Both the position numbers and the translations under genes were made by a program. The notes beneath the pieces are model-generated. The model saw nothing but the letters and a program-made list of their open reading frames with translations, was not told where the DNA came from and did no database searches. Positions 27,701-36,947 of a stretch of DNA of 64,000 nt are shown here, in pieces. Origin of the DNA: an uncultured Isosphaeraceae bacterium (lineage in GTDB: Bacteria > Planctomycetota > Planctomycetia > Isosphaerales > Isosphaeraceae); assembly GCA_945957605.1 (NCBI GenBank), contig CAMFLR010000001.1, positions 620,001 to 684,000 on the forward strand. Direction: 5' to 3'. Positions within the stretch are counted from its first letter, which is position 1. The number at the start of each line of letters is the position of its first letter.

Positions 27701-28902
27701 CGCAAGCCTCCGGCCATCTCGATCGGTTCGGGCACCGGGCCGCCGCCCGAAACCCAGCGGTACACTTCGGCAAGCCGCTCAGCCTGGCGTTCCCAGGTGT
27801 ATTGCGACTCGACGAGCAGCCTCCCCCGCTCCGCCATCTCACTGCGCTCACGCGGCGATTGTTCGAGCAGCGTGTTCATGCCATCGAGCACGCCCTGCTC
27901 CGTCGCATCGACGACGATCCCGCCCTCCGCGCGAGCGAGTTCGGGGAAGTGGCAGGAATGTGTGACGACCACCGGCAGCCGCGCGGCGAGACCTTCAAGG
28001 ATCGCCATGCTGAATCCTTCTGAATAGCTCGGCAGGATAAACGCATCGGCCGCTCCCCAGACCTGCCGCGAACGCTCGCCGCCGACATGGCCGAGATACG
28101 TGTAACGGTCGGTCAGACCGTGGCTTGCCATCGCGGCCTGAAACGGCGCAAGTGCGCCATCTTCATTGCCGGCGATGAGAATGTGCAGCTCAGGCCGGCT
28201 CGCGGCGATTGTTTTCATCGCGTTCGCGAGCAGGTCGAGCCCCTTCTTGACGTGAATCCGTCCGTAGAACAGCACAACGAACTTGCCGTTCAACTCGGGA
28301 TATTCTTGCGCCAGTATGCTACAGTCGGGCAGGTCGTCGAACGGTTCGAGGTTCACGCCGTTTGGAACGAGGCAAATCGGCGTCCTCGGCGCGAGTGCGC
28401 GAAGGTGCTCGATTTCCGGACGAGCCAAGGCATGTAAACAGGCGGCGTGACGGAGATTTTTTCCTTCGATCAACGCCGTATAAACCTTCTTCTTGAGCGC
28501 CTTGTGCTTGAGCGCCCAGGGCTCGGCCATTCCGTGAGCCGCGATCACGTACGGTACGCGGAACCGACGCGCTTCGCGCGAACCGCGGCGAGTGTGTCCT
28601 TGCCAAAGGCCGTGCATATGCACGACGTCGGCTTCGCGCACGGCGGGCTCGATTGTCGTTTCTGGCCCTTTGAGCGTGACGCCCGGTGGGACGATTGTCC
28701 CTTTGAGCGATGACGGTGTCGGCGTGACGATGGTGATGTCGTGTCCATTTTTCGCGAGCGCTCCCGTCATACCGAGAATGCTCGGAACCATGCCGCCGTC
28801 GCGCTTGGGATCGAGGCCGTTGCACAGGTGCAGCCAGCCTGACGATGTCGGAATCGTGCGAGGCGGGACGGGGCGAGCCGTCGGTTGCTGAAGTTGCGTC
28901 AC
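27697..28902 (-). CDS. glycosyltransferase family 4 protein
   Basis: A 401-residue GT4 enzyme with a clear N-terminal half (GGMVPSILGMTGALAKNGHDI, VVHMHGLWQG, YVIAAHGM) and C-terminal half (FVVLFYGRIHVKKGLDLL, LHILIAGNEDG, YTYLGHVGGERSRQ). The E-x7-E motif is present in PSYSEGFSMAILEGLA. Such enzymes are retaining transferases that build exopolysaccharide repeat units. Four-base overlaps with both flanking genes imply tight coupling in the operon. Confidence 0.92.
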   Translation of the reverse strand: MTQLQQPTARPVPPRTIPTSSGWLHLCNGLDPKRDGGMVPSILGMTGALAKNGHDITIVTPTPSSLKGTIVPPGVTLKGPETTIEPAVREADVVHMHGLWQGHTRRGSREARRFRVPYVIAAHGMAEPWALKHKALKKKVYTALIEGKNLRHAACLHALARPEIEHLRALAPRTPICLVPNGVNLEPFDDLPDCSILAQEYPELNGKFVVLFYGRIHVKKGLDLLANAMKTIAASRPELHILIAGNEDGALAPFQAAMASHGLTDRYTYLGHVGGERSRQVWGAADAFILPSYSEGFSMAILEGLAARLPVVVTHSCHFPELARAEGGIVVDATEQGVLDGMNTLLEQSPRERSEMAERGRLLVESQYTWERQAERLAEVYRWVSGGGPVPEPIEMAGGLR

Positions 28903-30107
28903 GACGCCGGCTCCATGATTTTTCGGTCAGTCATCGATCGTCCAACGCGTCTGGCTTCTCGGTCGGAGGCGAGTTCGATTGCCGTTAACATTCCGTGGGC
29001 GAAACGATCCGGCCCCCATTGTGAGACCACCTCAAACGCACGCCCGCCCATCGCCTGACGTTCCACTTCGGGAATTTCGGCGAGCCATTGCATTGATTCC
29101 GCGATTTCCTCGATACTTCGCGGATCGAACCGAAGTCCCGCCGTGCCCTTTGGCTCGGGTACAAGTGTTTCAACGCATCCCGCGCGATCGGAAATCAAGA
29201 GCGGCAAGCCGCACGCAGCCGCTTCGTTTGCGACGAGCCCCCATGGTTCCATCAAGCTCGGGTGCACGAAGCCCGCCGCGTGAGCGAACCAGGTCGGCAA
29301 CGCATCGGCCTGCAAGAATCCCGGCAGATGCACGTTGGCTTCGAGTCCATTTGCGCGAATAACGGCTTCGATTTCGCCACGCGTTTCGCCATCGCCACAC
29401 AGTACGAGATCCCAGGGCGGGGCTTGCGTTGTATCTCTATAGCGTGCGTACGCCTGCACCAGCGCGACGAAATTCTTCTCGGGAACGAATCGCGAAACCG
29501 CAATGAAGTACGGTTTGCGAGGTAATTCGTTCCGCGAGTTGGCGTCGATTCGAGCCGCGTTCGCGCGAGAGGTGAAGTGTGCGTTGTCGACTGCGTTGTA
29601 GCCGAAGGCGATGCGGTCAGATGGAATGCCGAGCTTCGCGAGATAATTTGCGTGTCGCTGGCCACCGACGAAACCGCTGGAGAACTTTCTTACGCGACGC
29701 GATTTGATTGCCTCTTTCCACCAGACGCGCGGATGGTCGATTTCCTGACTCTCGGAGAGGAGAATCGTCGGCCGAGCGTTGCGACGCCCCCAATTAAGCA
29801 TCGCCATCGACTCAGGTCGTGCGTAGCCGACGATCGCCAGCGCATCGGGACGATCAATCTCCAGCCGATCGTGCATTGCACGTCGGCACGCTGCGCCGGG
29901 GATTGACTCCATCGCGCGGTCGCTGAAGAGCGTGATCCACTCGAACGGCTCGCTGCCGACCTGTCTGCGCCAGGGGTATCGGTCTTCGCTGCCTGCCGTC
30001 TCGTAGGCGACCAACTCGTCGCCACGTTCCTTGAGCGCGATCGCCAGCGCACGAAGACGCGCCAGATGATAGGGCCCGAAGTTGGTGAACGAAATAGCCA
30101 GCTTCAT
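28899..30107 (-). CDS. glycosyltransferase family 4 protein
   Basis: A 402-residue GT4 enzyme starting MKLAISFTNFGPYHLARL. The ATG at 30107 is chosen over an in-frame TTG at 30158, because the typical first beta-strand begins there. Motifs: PYFIAVSRFVPEKNFVALV, DLVLCGDGETRGEIE, VHLPGFLQADALP and a E-x7-E-like HPSLMEPWGLVANEAAA. It overlaps the next gene by four bases and probably adds one sugar of the repeat unit. Confidence 0.9.
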   Translation of the reverse strand: MKLAISFTNFGPYHLARLRALAIALKERGDELVAYETAGSEDRYPWRRQVGSEPFEWITLFSDRAMESIPGAACRRAMHDRLEIDRPDALAIVGYARPESMAMLNWGRRNARPTILLSESQEIDHPRVWWKEAIKSRRVRKFSSGFVGGQRHANYLAKLGIPSDRIAFGYNAVDNAHFTSRANAARIDANSRNELPRKPYFIAVSRFVPEKNFVALVQAYARYRDTTQAPPWDLVLCGDGETRGEIEAVIRANGLEANVHLPGFLQADALPTWFAHAAGFVHPSLMEPWGLVANEAAACGLPLLISDRAGCVETLVPEPKGTAGLRFDPRSIEEIAESMQWLAEIPEVERQAMGGRAFEVVSQWGPDRFAHGMLTAIELASDREARRVGRSMTDRKIMEPAS

Positions 30108-30185
30108 CGGCGTTGCAACCTCGAGAGAACGCAGGCGAGAGGGACGCGCTTCAGCCAAGCAATCGGAATTCCGGCTGGTTGCACG

Positions 30186-31619
30186 TCAAAGCGCGGGATG
30201 CGTCAACTGCCCATCGCTCCACTCGCCGGGTGGCGGGTAATAGCTCGATGGGTCGCCGTAGTAAGAAGTGCTAAAAGCTGGCGTGGCTGGGCGACTCAGT
30301 TTGTTGAAGATCCAGAGGCTGCCCATCAAGGGAAGGATCGTGAAGCCATAAATGTAGTAGAACCACACAAACGGGTCGTCGTTCACCGTCATAAGCCAGG
30401 CGTTGTAAAACGTCATGGCCCACCAGGCCTGTGCCCATGGTGATGTGCGATAACGCAGGAAGTATTCATACGTCCCACGTAAAAGCAGCGCCAACGCGGC
30501 CAGCACGATGGTCGTGGCAGTTGCGCCGCCATTCAAGTGAAGCGCGCCGAGAATGCCGATGGCGGGCCCGGTGAATGTCTTGTCGCGCTTGAATTCGGAG
30601 CCGGCAATCCAGGCGTTCACCCACTCTTCGCGACCATAGTACGGCTTGTCGGGCCAGACGATTCGTGGAATAAACGTCGAAAAAATGCGCAGGTACGACG
30701 AGCCGTAGTCGAAGCTCGACTTCATCGGCACCGTGTCGAGCATGAGCAAATAGCCGCCCCATTCCTCGGTTTCGCGGCTCATGAATCGCTTGTCGTTTGG
30801 CTTCGCGACCTCGCGTTCGACGACGTTCACATTGACGAGAATATCGGCCGGGTTGAAGTCAGTCAGGTAGACAAGGAAGCCCGCGGGCGAGCGTTCGTAT
30901 TTCGGGTTGTTGCGCCAGCCGATCGCGAGCGTGAGCACGATTGCACCCGCCAGGGCGACCCCTCCCAGTATCGGCAGCGAAGGGCGCTTTCCGCGCGAGC
31001 AATACCAGGCGCAGGTCGTCGTCAGCACGCCGAACAGCGAGTGCGATCGTTTCCCGTTGAACATCCAGATCATGACATACATCATGCCGACCGCCAGGCC
31101 GATATACGCCAACATCGGTTTCGGCCGACTGACTTCGCGCCCTGTCACAATCAGCAGGATCGCAGCAGAGAGCATCATCATCGGGAACTGCATGAGCAGG
31201 AACATTTCCTGACTCATCTCCATCCCCTCTTTCGAGGAGTCGTGCTGGAGCATGAAAGCCCCCATGAGACCCCAGGCGACGAGAATTGGAGAGATCCACG
31301 TGATGAGCCCGGGCGACCAGTTTGCAGGAGCGCTCGGCCCCTTTCCAGCGAGAAAACGGCCTAGAGGCAAGCTGTAAACGAAAATGAACCAGCAGACCGC
31401 CCAGAGCGATCGAGTGTTGGCTTCCGTTACGACTTCAACTCCACGAACACGAAGGCCGTAGTCGTTATAGGAAATCGCCTGAACCACGTAGACCTGGAAG
31501 TATCCCAGGAGGAACATCCAGACGGGCGCGAACGGATCAAATCGCTTCCGAGCGAGTTGCAGCACGAAATAGCCGGCAATTACGCCCGCCGTCAAAAAAA
31601 CGTAAAAACGCTCATCCAT
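30186..31619 (-). CDS. Wzy-like oligosaccharide repeat-unit polymerase
   Basis: A 477-residue polytopic membrane protein with roughly ten to twelve hydrophobic segments. The large loop after the central segments (about residues 255-345) holds RIFSTFIPRIVWPDKPYYG, a pattern found in O-antigen polymerase-like proteins. Wzy enzymes join lipid-linked repeat units at the outer face of the inner membrane. The Pro/Tyr-rich C-terminal tail (SYYGDPSSYYPPPGEW) is probably cytosolic. The position between an acyltransferase and a glycosyltransferase gene supports the call. Sequence conservation in this class is low, so polymerase is inferred from topology and context. Confidence 0.75.
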   Translation of the reverse strand: MDERFYVFLTAGVIAGYFVLQLARKRFDPFAPVWMFLLGYFQVYVVQAISYNDYGLRVRGVEVVTEANTRSLWAVCWFIFVYSLPLGRFLAGKGPSAPANWSPGLITWISPILVAWGLMGAFMLQHDSSKEGMEMSQEMFLLMQFPMMMLSAAILLIVTGREVSRPKPMLAYIGLAVGMMYVMIWMFNGKRSHSLFGVLTTTCAWYCSRGKRPSLPILGGVALAGAIVLTLAIGWRNNPKYERSPAGFLVYLTDFNPADILVNVNVVEREVAKPNDKRFMSRETEEWGGYLLMLDTVPMKSSFDYGSSYLRIFSTFIPRIVWPDKPYYGREEWVNAWIAGSEFKRDKTFTGPAIGILGALHLNGGATATTIVLAALALLLRGTYEYFLRYRTSPWAQAWWAMTFYNAWLMTVNDDPFVWFYYIYGFTILPLMGSLWIFNKLSRPATPAFSTSYYGDPSSYYPPPGEWSDGQLTHPAL

Positions 31620-31642
31620 GATGACGTCTCGCTCGCGAGAGT

Positions 31643-32719
31643 TTATGCGGGCGTCGGCAGTGCAGTGATGCCATCGGGATTGGCGGCATCAAGCGTGCGC
31701 GGCTTCACGTGATAGTCGAAGCGGCTCTTGAGACTCAAGATTGGCCGTTCGATGTATACCCAGGAAAGGGTGGCAACGCCAAATGTCAACGATAGCTTGA
31801 GTGCGTCTGCAGCGACTCGTGAGGCGGGACCGTAATAATCTACAAAGTAAAAGATGATGTGGTGATAAAGATAAATCCCGTAGCTCACCTGTCCGAGCCA
31901 AATGAGCGCGGGGAGTCTAAGCACCGCGGTCGCTCGGCCGCCCGCGCCGAGGACGACGAAGCCGATGAGCGAGAAATAAGCGAGATTCATGGCGAGCATT
32001 TTGAAGCTTTGCGACCACGACTCATTCATGCCGAAAATGTGCAGCGTCCCTGCAACGCGAGCCACGACTGCGAGCCCGAGCGTCGCGGCTAAGACTTGCC
32101 ACGGGCGAATGCGTTTGCGTCCCATGCTTTCTTCGGCTGCGGTAAATAAGGCCGCGAGCAATCCGCCGAGTGCAAGGCCATCGGCACGGGTCATCAATAT
32201 CCAGGGCGTAAATCCGATACCGCGCGTTACGATGGCTAAGACAATGAAACCAGACGCGAGCGGTACAAGAGCTTTTCGCCCGCCAAGGTAAAGCGCCAAC
32301 GGCCAGATGAGGTAGAACTGCTCTTCGATCGCGAGCGTCCAGGTGTGCCGAAACGCCACGGAGAACTCGATCGTCGGCGCGAAAATGTAATCGGGCAAGT
32401 GTTGCGTGTACGTGAGCGCGAAGGGAACACCACGAGGGTCGATTGGAGAAGAGAAGAGCATGCAGAGCAGCAGCGTTGCGACAAGAGCCAGATAATAAAT
32501 CGGCCAGATCCGCAGCGACCGTCTGGCGTAGAACTTCCAGAGGAACCCAGATTCGGTGCGCTGGGCGAGAATGATCGTCGTGATCAAATAGCCCGACATC
32601 ACGAAGAACAGGTCGACCGCGGTGCCGAGCACTGGAACTCTGATGAACCAGAGATGAAACACAACAATGACCAGCGCCGCGATGCCCCGAAGCGCGTCAA
32701 GCTCAACGATCCGTTTCAT
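31643..32719 (-). CDS. acyltransferase family 3 (OafA/YrhL-like) membrane protein
   Basis: A 358-residue protein with about ten membrane segments. The N terminus is diagnostic: RIVELDALRGIAALVIVVFH with the conserved His at residue 22, then DLFFVMSGYLI and ARRSLRIWPIYYLAL. These enzymes acetylate or otherwise acylate sugars on the outer membrane side, so this one probably decorates the repeat unit. Its start overlaps the stop of the upstream glycosyltransferase gene (ATGA). Confidence 0.93.
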   Translation of the reverse strand: MKRIVELDALRGIAALVIVVFHLWFIRVPVLGTAVDLFFVMSGYLITTIILAQRTESGFLWKFYARRSLRIWPIYYLALVATLLLCMLFSSPIDPRGVPFALTYTQHLPDYIFAPTIEFSVAFRHTWTLAIEEQFYLIWPLALYLGGRKALVPLASGFIVLAIVTRGIGFTPWILMTRADGLALGGLLAALFTAAEESMGRKRIRPWQVLAATLGLAVVARVAGTLHIFGMNESWSQSFKMLAMNLAYFSLIGFVVLGAGGRATAVLRLPALIWLGQVSYGIYLYHHIIFYFVDYYGPASRVAADALKLSLTFGVATLSWVYIERPILSLKSRFDYHVKPRTLDAANPDGITALPTPA

Positions 32720-34056
32720 ACTGATGGCTCATCTTGGCGACGGTACCAGAGCTTCGCGACCTGTTCGCGAACGCTTGAGTGGTAACGGGGCCAATCGAAC
32801 GCCTCTGCACGTGCTCTTGCCGCTGCCGCCATTCGTGCTCGCAAGCCGGGATCAGACCCGAGCTGGATCATCCGATCGGCGAGAATTTCGACGTCGCGAC
32901 TGGGGACAAGAAACCCCTCGATGCCATCACGCGCAACGGTTCCCGACGCCTCGGTGGCGACGCTCGGTAAACCGCAAGCCATGGCTTCATAAGTCACGAC
33001 GGCCGACCCCTCAAACAGCGACGGAAACACGAAAACGTCGGCGGCCGCCATGAGCGCAGGCATCTCGGCATGCCCCACGCGGCCAAGGTGTTCGATTCCC
33101 TCTCTCTTCAAGTCGTGAGCGAGCGGTCCCAGGCGACTCGGCAATCCACCCAGCAATTGAAGCCGCCAACCCGGCCGGCGCACTTTTTCCCACGCCTGAA
33201 GGAGATATTTGATCCCCTTGCGCTGGGTGATTCCGCCGGCGAACAGGAATTTGCAATCGTCGCCGTGAACCTTGTTTTCCAGCGGGCGGAACCGCTTGCA
33301 ATCGGCCGCATATGGCACGACGGCGATTCGGTCTTCAGCGATTCCATAGGCGATCAATCGTGCTCGGATGTGCTCTGAAGGCACAAGCACAAGGTCCGCG
33401 AGCGCGATGTCTTGAAGCCGTCGTTGGTGCAGCCAGTCGAGCGCAATGCGATCGAGCTGTCCATCGCCCAGGTAGAGCGGGAAGTAGTCGGGCGACTCGA
33501 CCTGCTCGCGTTCGAGGATTTCGCATTCCTCGAGAACCTCACCATGTACCATGCTGAGCATGGTCGGAATGCCCAGCCGCTTGCAGACGGGAAGCGCGTA
33601 CCGCGAGCCGACGTCGCTGAACAGGAAAACGACGTCGGGCTTCGATTTCTTGATCTGCGACGCCACGATGTGGTCGAATCGCTCGGTGCGCCATGCGGCG
33701 ATTTTGCGCCGAAGGCTCGCGCTTTGTGTCCGATTTTCCGCCGCCAGCGCGAGGTCGAAGCTGGGCACGCTCTTCACGCGATTGGCCGGAATCCGGCGGT
33801 CGTTTCGCCTGAGAAGCTGACGGCGAATCTGGTGGAACTTGCACGGAGCATATCGCCGCGCAATTTCGCTCAGTGTGCCGTGACCGCCGTAGTAGAAGGC
33901 AGTGACGAACTTGCCGAGCATGTCGACTTCGGCCAGGCCGGCGACTGCTTCATAGGCAGGTGGGCGCGCATCGGGGCACGCAACCAGAACTGATTGCGGG
34001 CCGTTAAGCCGATGCGCCGGGGTGCGGGCGGTCCGCGTGAGCAATGTGGGCGTCAC
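32716..34056 (-). CDS. glycosyltransferase family 4 protein
   Basis: A 446-residue GT4 enzyme from GTG 34056, which has AAGGGA upstream. A TTG at 34089 in frame lacks a ribosome binding site. The C-terminal half is typical: CKFLFAGGITQRKGIKYLLQ, WRLQLLGGLPSRLG, IEHLGRVGHAEMPALM and the E-x7-E motif in PSLFEGSAVVTYEAMA. The N-terminal half is longer than in the other GT4 genes of the locus and includes HGEVLEECEILEREQ. Donor sugar unknown. GDP-mannose-derived sugars are plausible given the neighbouring gmd gene, but unproven. Confidence 0.9.
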   Translation of the reverse strand: MTPTLLTRTARTPAHRLNGPQSVLVACPDARPPAYEAVAGLAEVDMLGKFVTAFYYGGHGTLSEIARRYAPCKFHQIRRQLLRRNDRRIPANRVKSVPSFDLALAAENRTQSASLRRKIAAWRTERFDHIVASQIKKSKPDVVFLFSDVGSRYALPVCKRLGIPTMLSMVHGEVLEECEILEREQVESPDYFPLYLGDGQLDRIALDWLHQRRLQDIALADLVLVPSEHIRARLIAYGIAEDRIAVVPYAADCKRFRPLENKVHGDDCKFLFAGGITQRKGIKYLLQAWEKVRRPGWRLQLLGGLPSRLGPLAHDLKREGIEHLGRVGHAEMPALMAAADVFVFPSLFEGSAVVTYEAMACGLPSVATEASGTVARDGIEGFLVPSRDVEILADRMIQLGSDPGLRARMAAAARARAEAFDWPRYHSSVREQVAKLWYRRQDEPSV

Positions 34057-34125
34057 GTGATCAATCCCTTGATCGAATCGAGATGCCAATCCGTGGTGTC
34101 GTGAGCTTGCTTGCGTGCTTTTGCT

Positions 34126-35136
34126 TCAAGAGCGGTAGCCGAGCGCGAATTTCTCACGCTTGGCGAGCTCGAGGTCGTGTTCGAGCATCATCTTCACCAG
34201 GCCGCGGAAGCTAACTTCCGGCTCCCAGCCGAGCACTTTTTTCGCCTTCGTGGGATCGCCGAGCAAGACGTCGACTTCCGACGGACGCGTGTACTTGGGA
34301 TCGAAGACGACATAGTCGCGATAGTCGAGCCCCAGCTCTGTGAAGCAAATCTCCAGGAACTCGCTCACCGCGTGTGTTTCGCCGGTCGCGACGACGAAAT
34401 CGTCGGGCTTGTCTTGCTGAAGCATGAGCCACATGGCGCGAACGTAGTCGCCGGCGAAGCCCCAGTCGCGCTTGGCGTCGAGGTTGCCCATCACGAGCTT
34501 CTTTTGCAGCCCTTCTTTGATTCGAGCGGCACCGAGCGTGATCTTGCGGGTAACGAACGCTTCACCGCGGCGCGGGCTTTCGTGATTGAACAGAATGCCC
34601 GAGCACGCGAAGAGGTTGTAGGCTTCGCGGTAGTTGATCGTCTGCCAGTGGCCATAAAGCTTGGCGCAGGCATACGGGCTGCGTGGGTGGAAGGGCGTAT
34701 CGAGCCCTTGCGGAGGCGCGGCCGAGCCGTACATCTCCGAGCTGGACGCCTGGTAGAACCGCACGGGTTGGGTGCGGTTCAGGTGCCGCGCGGCTTCGAG
34801 AATACGCAGGGTTCCGAGGCCGACGACGTCCGCCGTGTAGAGCGGCTGGTCGAATGAAACGCGGACGTGGCTCTGAGCGCCGAGATTGTAGATCTCAGTT
34901 GGCTGAATTTGCTCCATCACCATCGCGAGGCTCGACGCATCGGCGAGGTCGGCGTAGTGGAGGTGGAAGCGACTCGCCTTGTCGGAATCCTGGAAGATGT
35001 GGTCGATTCGCTGGCGATTGAGAGAGCTCGAGCGCCGGACCAGGCCGTGAACCTCGTAGTCGGGCTTGGACAGCAGGAATTCGGCCAGGTACGACCCGTC
35101 CTGCCCCGTGATGCCTGTGATCAACGCACGCTTCAT
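34126..35136 (-). CDS. gmd: GDP-mannose 4,6-dehydratase
   Basis: A 336-residue short-chain dehydrogenase/reductase that converts GDP-D-mannose to GDP-4-keto-6-deoxymannose, the entry to GDP-fucose, GDP-rhamnose and related sugars. The NAD(P)-binding motif is [10 protein letters not shown] (7-16). The catalytic set is Ser/Glu in SSSEMYG (131-137) and the Tyr155-x3-Lys159 pair in [24 protein letters not shown] is typical of Gmd. The protein is somewhat shorter than E. coli Gmd (373). The downstream reductase or epimerase is not in the window. It provides a precursor for the locus's polysaccharide. Confidence 0.95.
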   Translation of the reverse strand: MKRALITGITGQDGSYLAEFLLSKPDYEVHGLVRRSSSLNRQRIDHIFQDSDKASRFHLHYADLADASSLAMVMEQIQPTEIYNLGAQSHVRVSFDQPLYTADVVGLGTLRILEAARHLNRTQPVRFYQASSSEMYGSAAPPQGLDTPFHPRSPYACAKLYGHWQTINYREAYNLFACSGILFNHESPRRGEAFVTRKITLGAARIKEGLQKKLVMGNLDAKRDWGFAGDYVRAMWLMLQQDKPDDFVVATGETHAVSEFLEICFTELGLDYRDYVVFDPKYTRPSEVDVLLGDPTKAKKVLGWEPEVSFRGLVKMMLEHDLELAKREKFALGYRS

Positions 35137-35227
35137 CAGACACTCCCTTGATCGACTTCAAGCAATTCCGACCGGTCGAACGGCTTCCTGCGCGATTCGA
35201 CCGAAACGAGAAACCTGGCTGACGGAA

Positions 35228-35902
35228 CTAGGGGACGTAGTACGCAACACGATCGGTCGGAAGCAATGGCTCGAGCGCTGTTTGAAGCGCGGAGGCGAAA
35301 TCCTTCAGAGACTCGCCATTGGGATCTTGCTGGCCTGGGCAAAAGACTTCAACCGTAAGGCCCGATCCGCGTGTCGTGCGGCCGTGGCTGCTCCGGTTGG
35401 TGATGGGGAGGGTGCGAACCCACTTTTCAATATCCCCTTCACCGAAGATGTAATACCAAAACCCAATGCCCTGAACCAGTTCTCCTTGATTGTAGACAAG
35501 CCTGGTCATGTTTACCGGCGAGCCTTCCTGGGGCTTGAACTCGACGACCTTCGTCGCCGCCTCGTCGAGTTCCCATCCCGCGCCCGGCAAGCAAACCGCC
35601 GGCGAGTGACGCATGTTCAGGCCAGTATTGGAGTAATTGATCCAGAGCGAAAGCCGGCGCCCGGGAAAGTTTGAGTCTTCGTAAACCCGGTTGATCCAGT
35701 CGTCGGCCTGGGTGCGTTCGAGGATATCGGCGTCCATCTCGACGTCGCGCCCCACCCAACGCCCAAGCTGCAAGGGCACTGACGAAAGCTTGCGACGGAG
35801 ATCGGGGCGATCGCACTGGTTATAGCGTTCGAGGCCCGCCTGGGCCGCAACGCCGCCACACAATAGACCCACACACAGAACGACGCGTTTTATCGGTTTC
35901 AT
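35228..35902 (-). CDS. exosortase-associated EpsI family protein
   Basis: A 224-residue protein from ATG 35902 with a signal-like N terminus (MKPIKRVVLCVGLLCGGVAA). The EpsI core is recognisable: VPLQLGRWVGRDVEMDADIL, then SLWINYSNTGLNMRHSPAVC with the conserved His-Ser-Pro and Cys, LPGAGWELDE, and RLVYNQGELVQGIGFWYY. EpsI proteins accompany exosortases in exopolysaccharide loci. Starting at 35902 leaves a 7-bp gap to the exosortase gene, whereas a longer TTG version would overlap it heavily. Function beyond the association is not established. Confidence 0.9.
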   Translation of the reverse strand: MKPIKRVVLCVGLLCGGVAAQAGLERYNQCDRPDLRRKLSSVPLQLGRWVGRDVEMDADILERTQADDWINRVYEDSNFPGRRLSLWINYSNTGLNMRHSPAVCLPGAGWELDEAATKVVEFKPQEGSPVNMTRLVYNQGELVQGIGFWYYIFGEGDIEKWVRTLPITNRSSHGRTTRGSGLTVEVFCPGQQDPNGESLKDFASALQTALEPLLPTDRVAYYVP

Positions 35903-35909
35903 CGCGTGA

Positions 35910-36878
35910 TCAGGCTCCGGACGCGGCGGTCGTAGGGGCTGCAGAATCGTCGCCCGGCATGTCGGTGGAAACTCCCGCAAGGCGGTCGAGCACCCAGCAA
36001 CCTGCGTAGAGCATGCAAAGGCCGAAGCCCATCATCAGCAACCCTTCGGCGGTGTGAAATGCTCCCGAAGCGTATTTCGGATCGAAGTAGTGCGAGACGA
36101 CACCGGTAAGGGTGACGCGCACGATATTCGCCGTCATCGCGATCGGAATCGCCGACAGCACAAGCACCACGCGATACCAGACCGGCCGTTTCACCAGATA
36201 GGCCCAGGCGGTTGTGAGTGCGAGAAATCCCGTGAGTTGCCGCATTCCGCTGCACGCTTCCGCGACGAACAGCCGGTTATCGCCGGGCAGCGTGATCATG
36301 TTGCCTTCGCAAAGCGCGGGGATGCCGATGACGTTCAACAACACGCTTGCAAACTGGCTGACCATCAGTTGCAGCGGCGAGGCGATTTTGGCGTAAAGCG
36401 CGACGGGCAGCGGGATCATGAATGCGAGAAACGCGATCGCAAAGCCAAATCGCCAGAGAGCGGCACGGCCGAGGAGAATCGACACCACGCCCGCGAGGCC
36501 GAGCAGCAGCGAGAGATCGCCGACAAAGCCGACAGGCACAACGACCGTCGCCAGCCGGCCCAAGATCGCTGCAACGACGAGCGGGATGCCCAGTCCAACG
36601 CCAGGAGCGTGGGCGATCGGTCCGCGTTTGTAGGCTTCGTTCGCGAAATACAGGCTGATGAGCGGCACTAGGAAGCCGTGGCTGTAATTCTCGTCGATCG
36701 ACCAGATGTAGACAAAATGGGCGATGTTAGCCCAGAACATCAGAACCAGAAGCGCGACCGCGACGGCGGCGCCAACGAGCAAAACGCGCGACTCCGGCTC
36801 GTTGAACCGGTGCAGCCGCACTCGGCCGGTCTCGGCGCCGGGGAGTCGGGGCGTGGTTACGAGCGGAGTGCTCGACAT
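35910..36878 (-). CDS. exosortase (EpsH/archaeosortase family transpeptidase)
   Basis: A 322-residue integral membrane protein with about eight membrane segments. The three catalytic residues of the family are in place: Cys209 in EACSGMRQ, Arg254 in ANIVRVTLTG and His275 in GAFHTAEG. Exosortases cleave C-terminal sorting signals (PEP-CTERM and relatives) on exported proteins, probably joining them to a glycan or lipid. An EpsI gene follows 7 bp later. No protein with a PEP-CTERM-like tail is encoded in this window, so its substrates lie elsewhere. The subtype was not assigned. Confidence 0.95.
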   Translation of the reverse strand: MSSTPLVTTPRLPGAETGRVRLHRFNEPESRVLLVGAAVAVALLVLMFWANIAHFVYIWSIDENYSHGFLVPLISLYFANEAYKRGPIAHAPGVGLGIPLVVAAILGRLATVVVPVGFVGDLSLLLGLAGVVSILLGRAALWRFGFAIAFLAFMIPLPVALYAKIASPLQLMVSQFASVLLNVIGIPALCEGNMITLPGDNRLFVAEACSGMRQLTGFLALTTAWAYLVKRPVWYRVVLVLSAIPIAMTANIVRVTLTGVVSHYFDPKYASGAFHTAEGLLMMGFGLCMLYAGCWVLDRLAGVSTDMPGDDSAAPTTAASGA

Positions 36879-36947
36879 CGCGTGGTCCTTGTTCGTTTAA
36901 CGTGATTTCCGTTCATGATTCGCGCCGGGATTGACTGCCGCAAACAC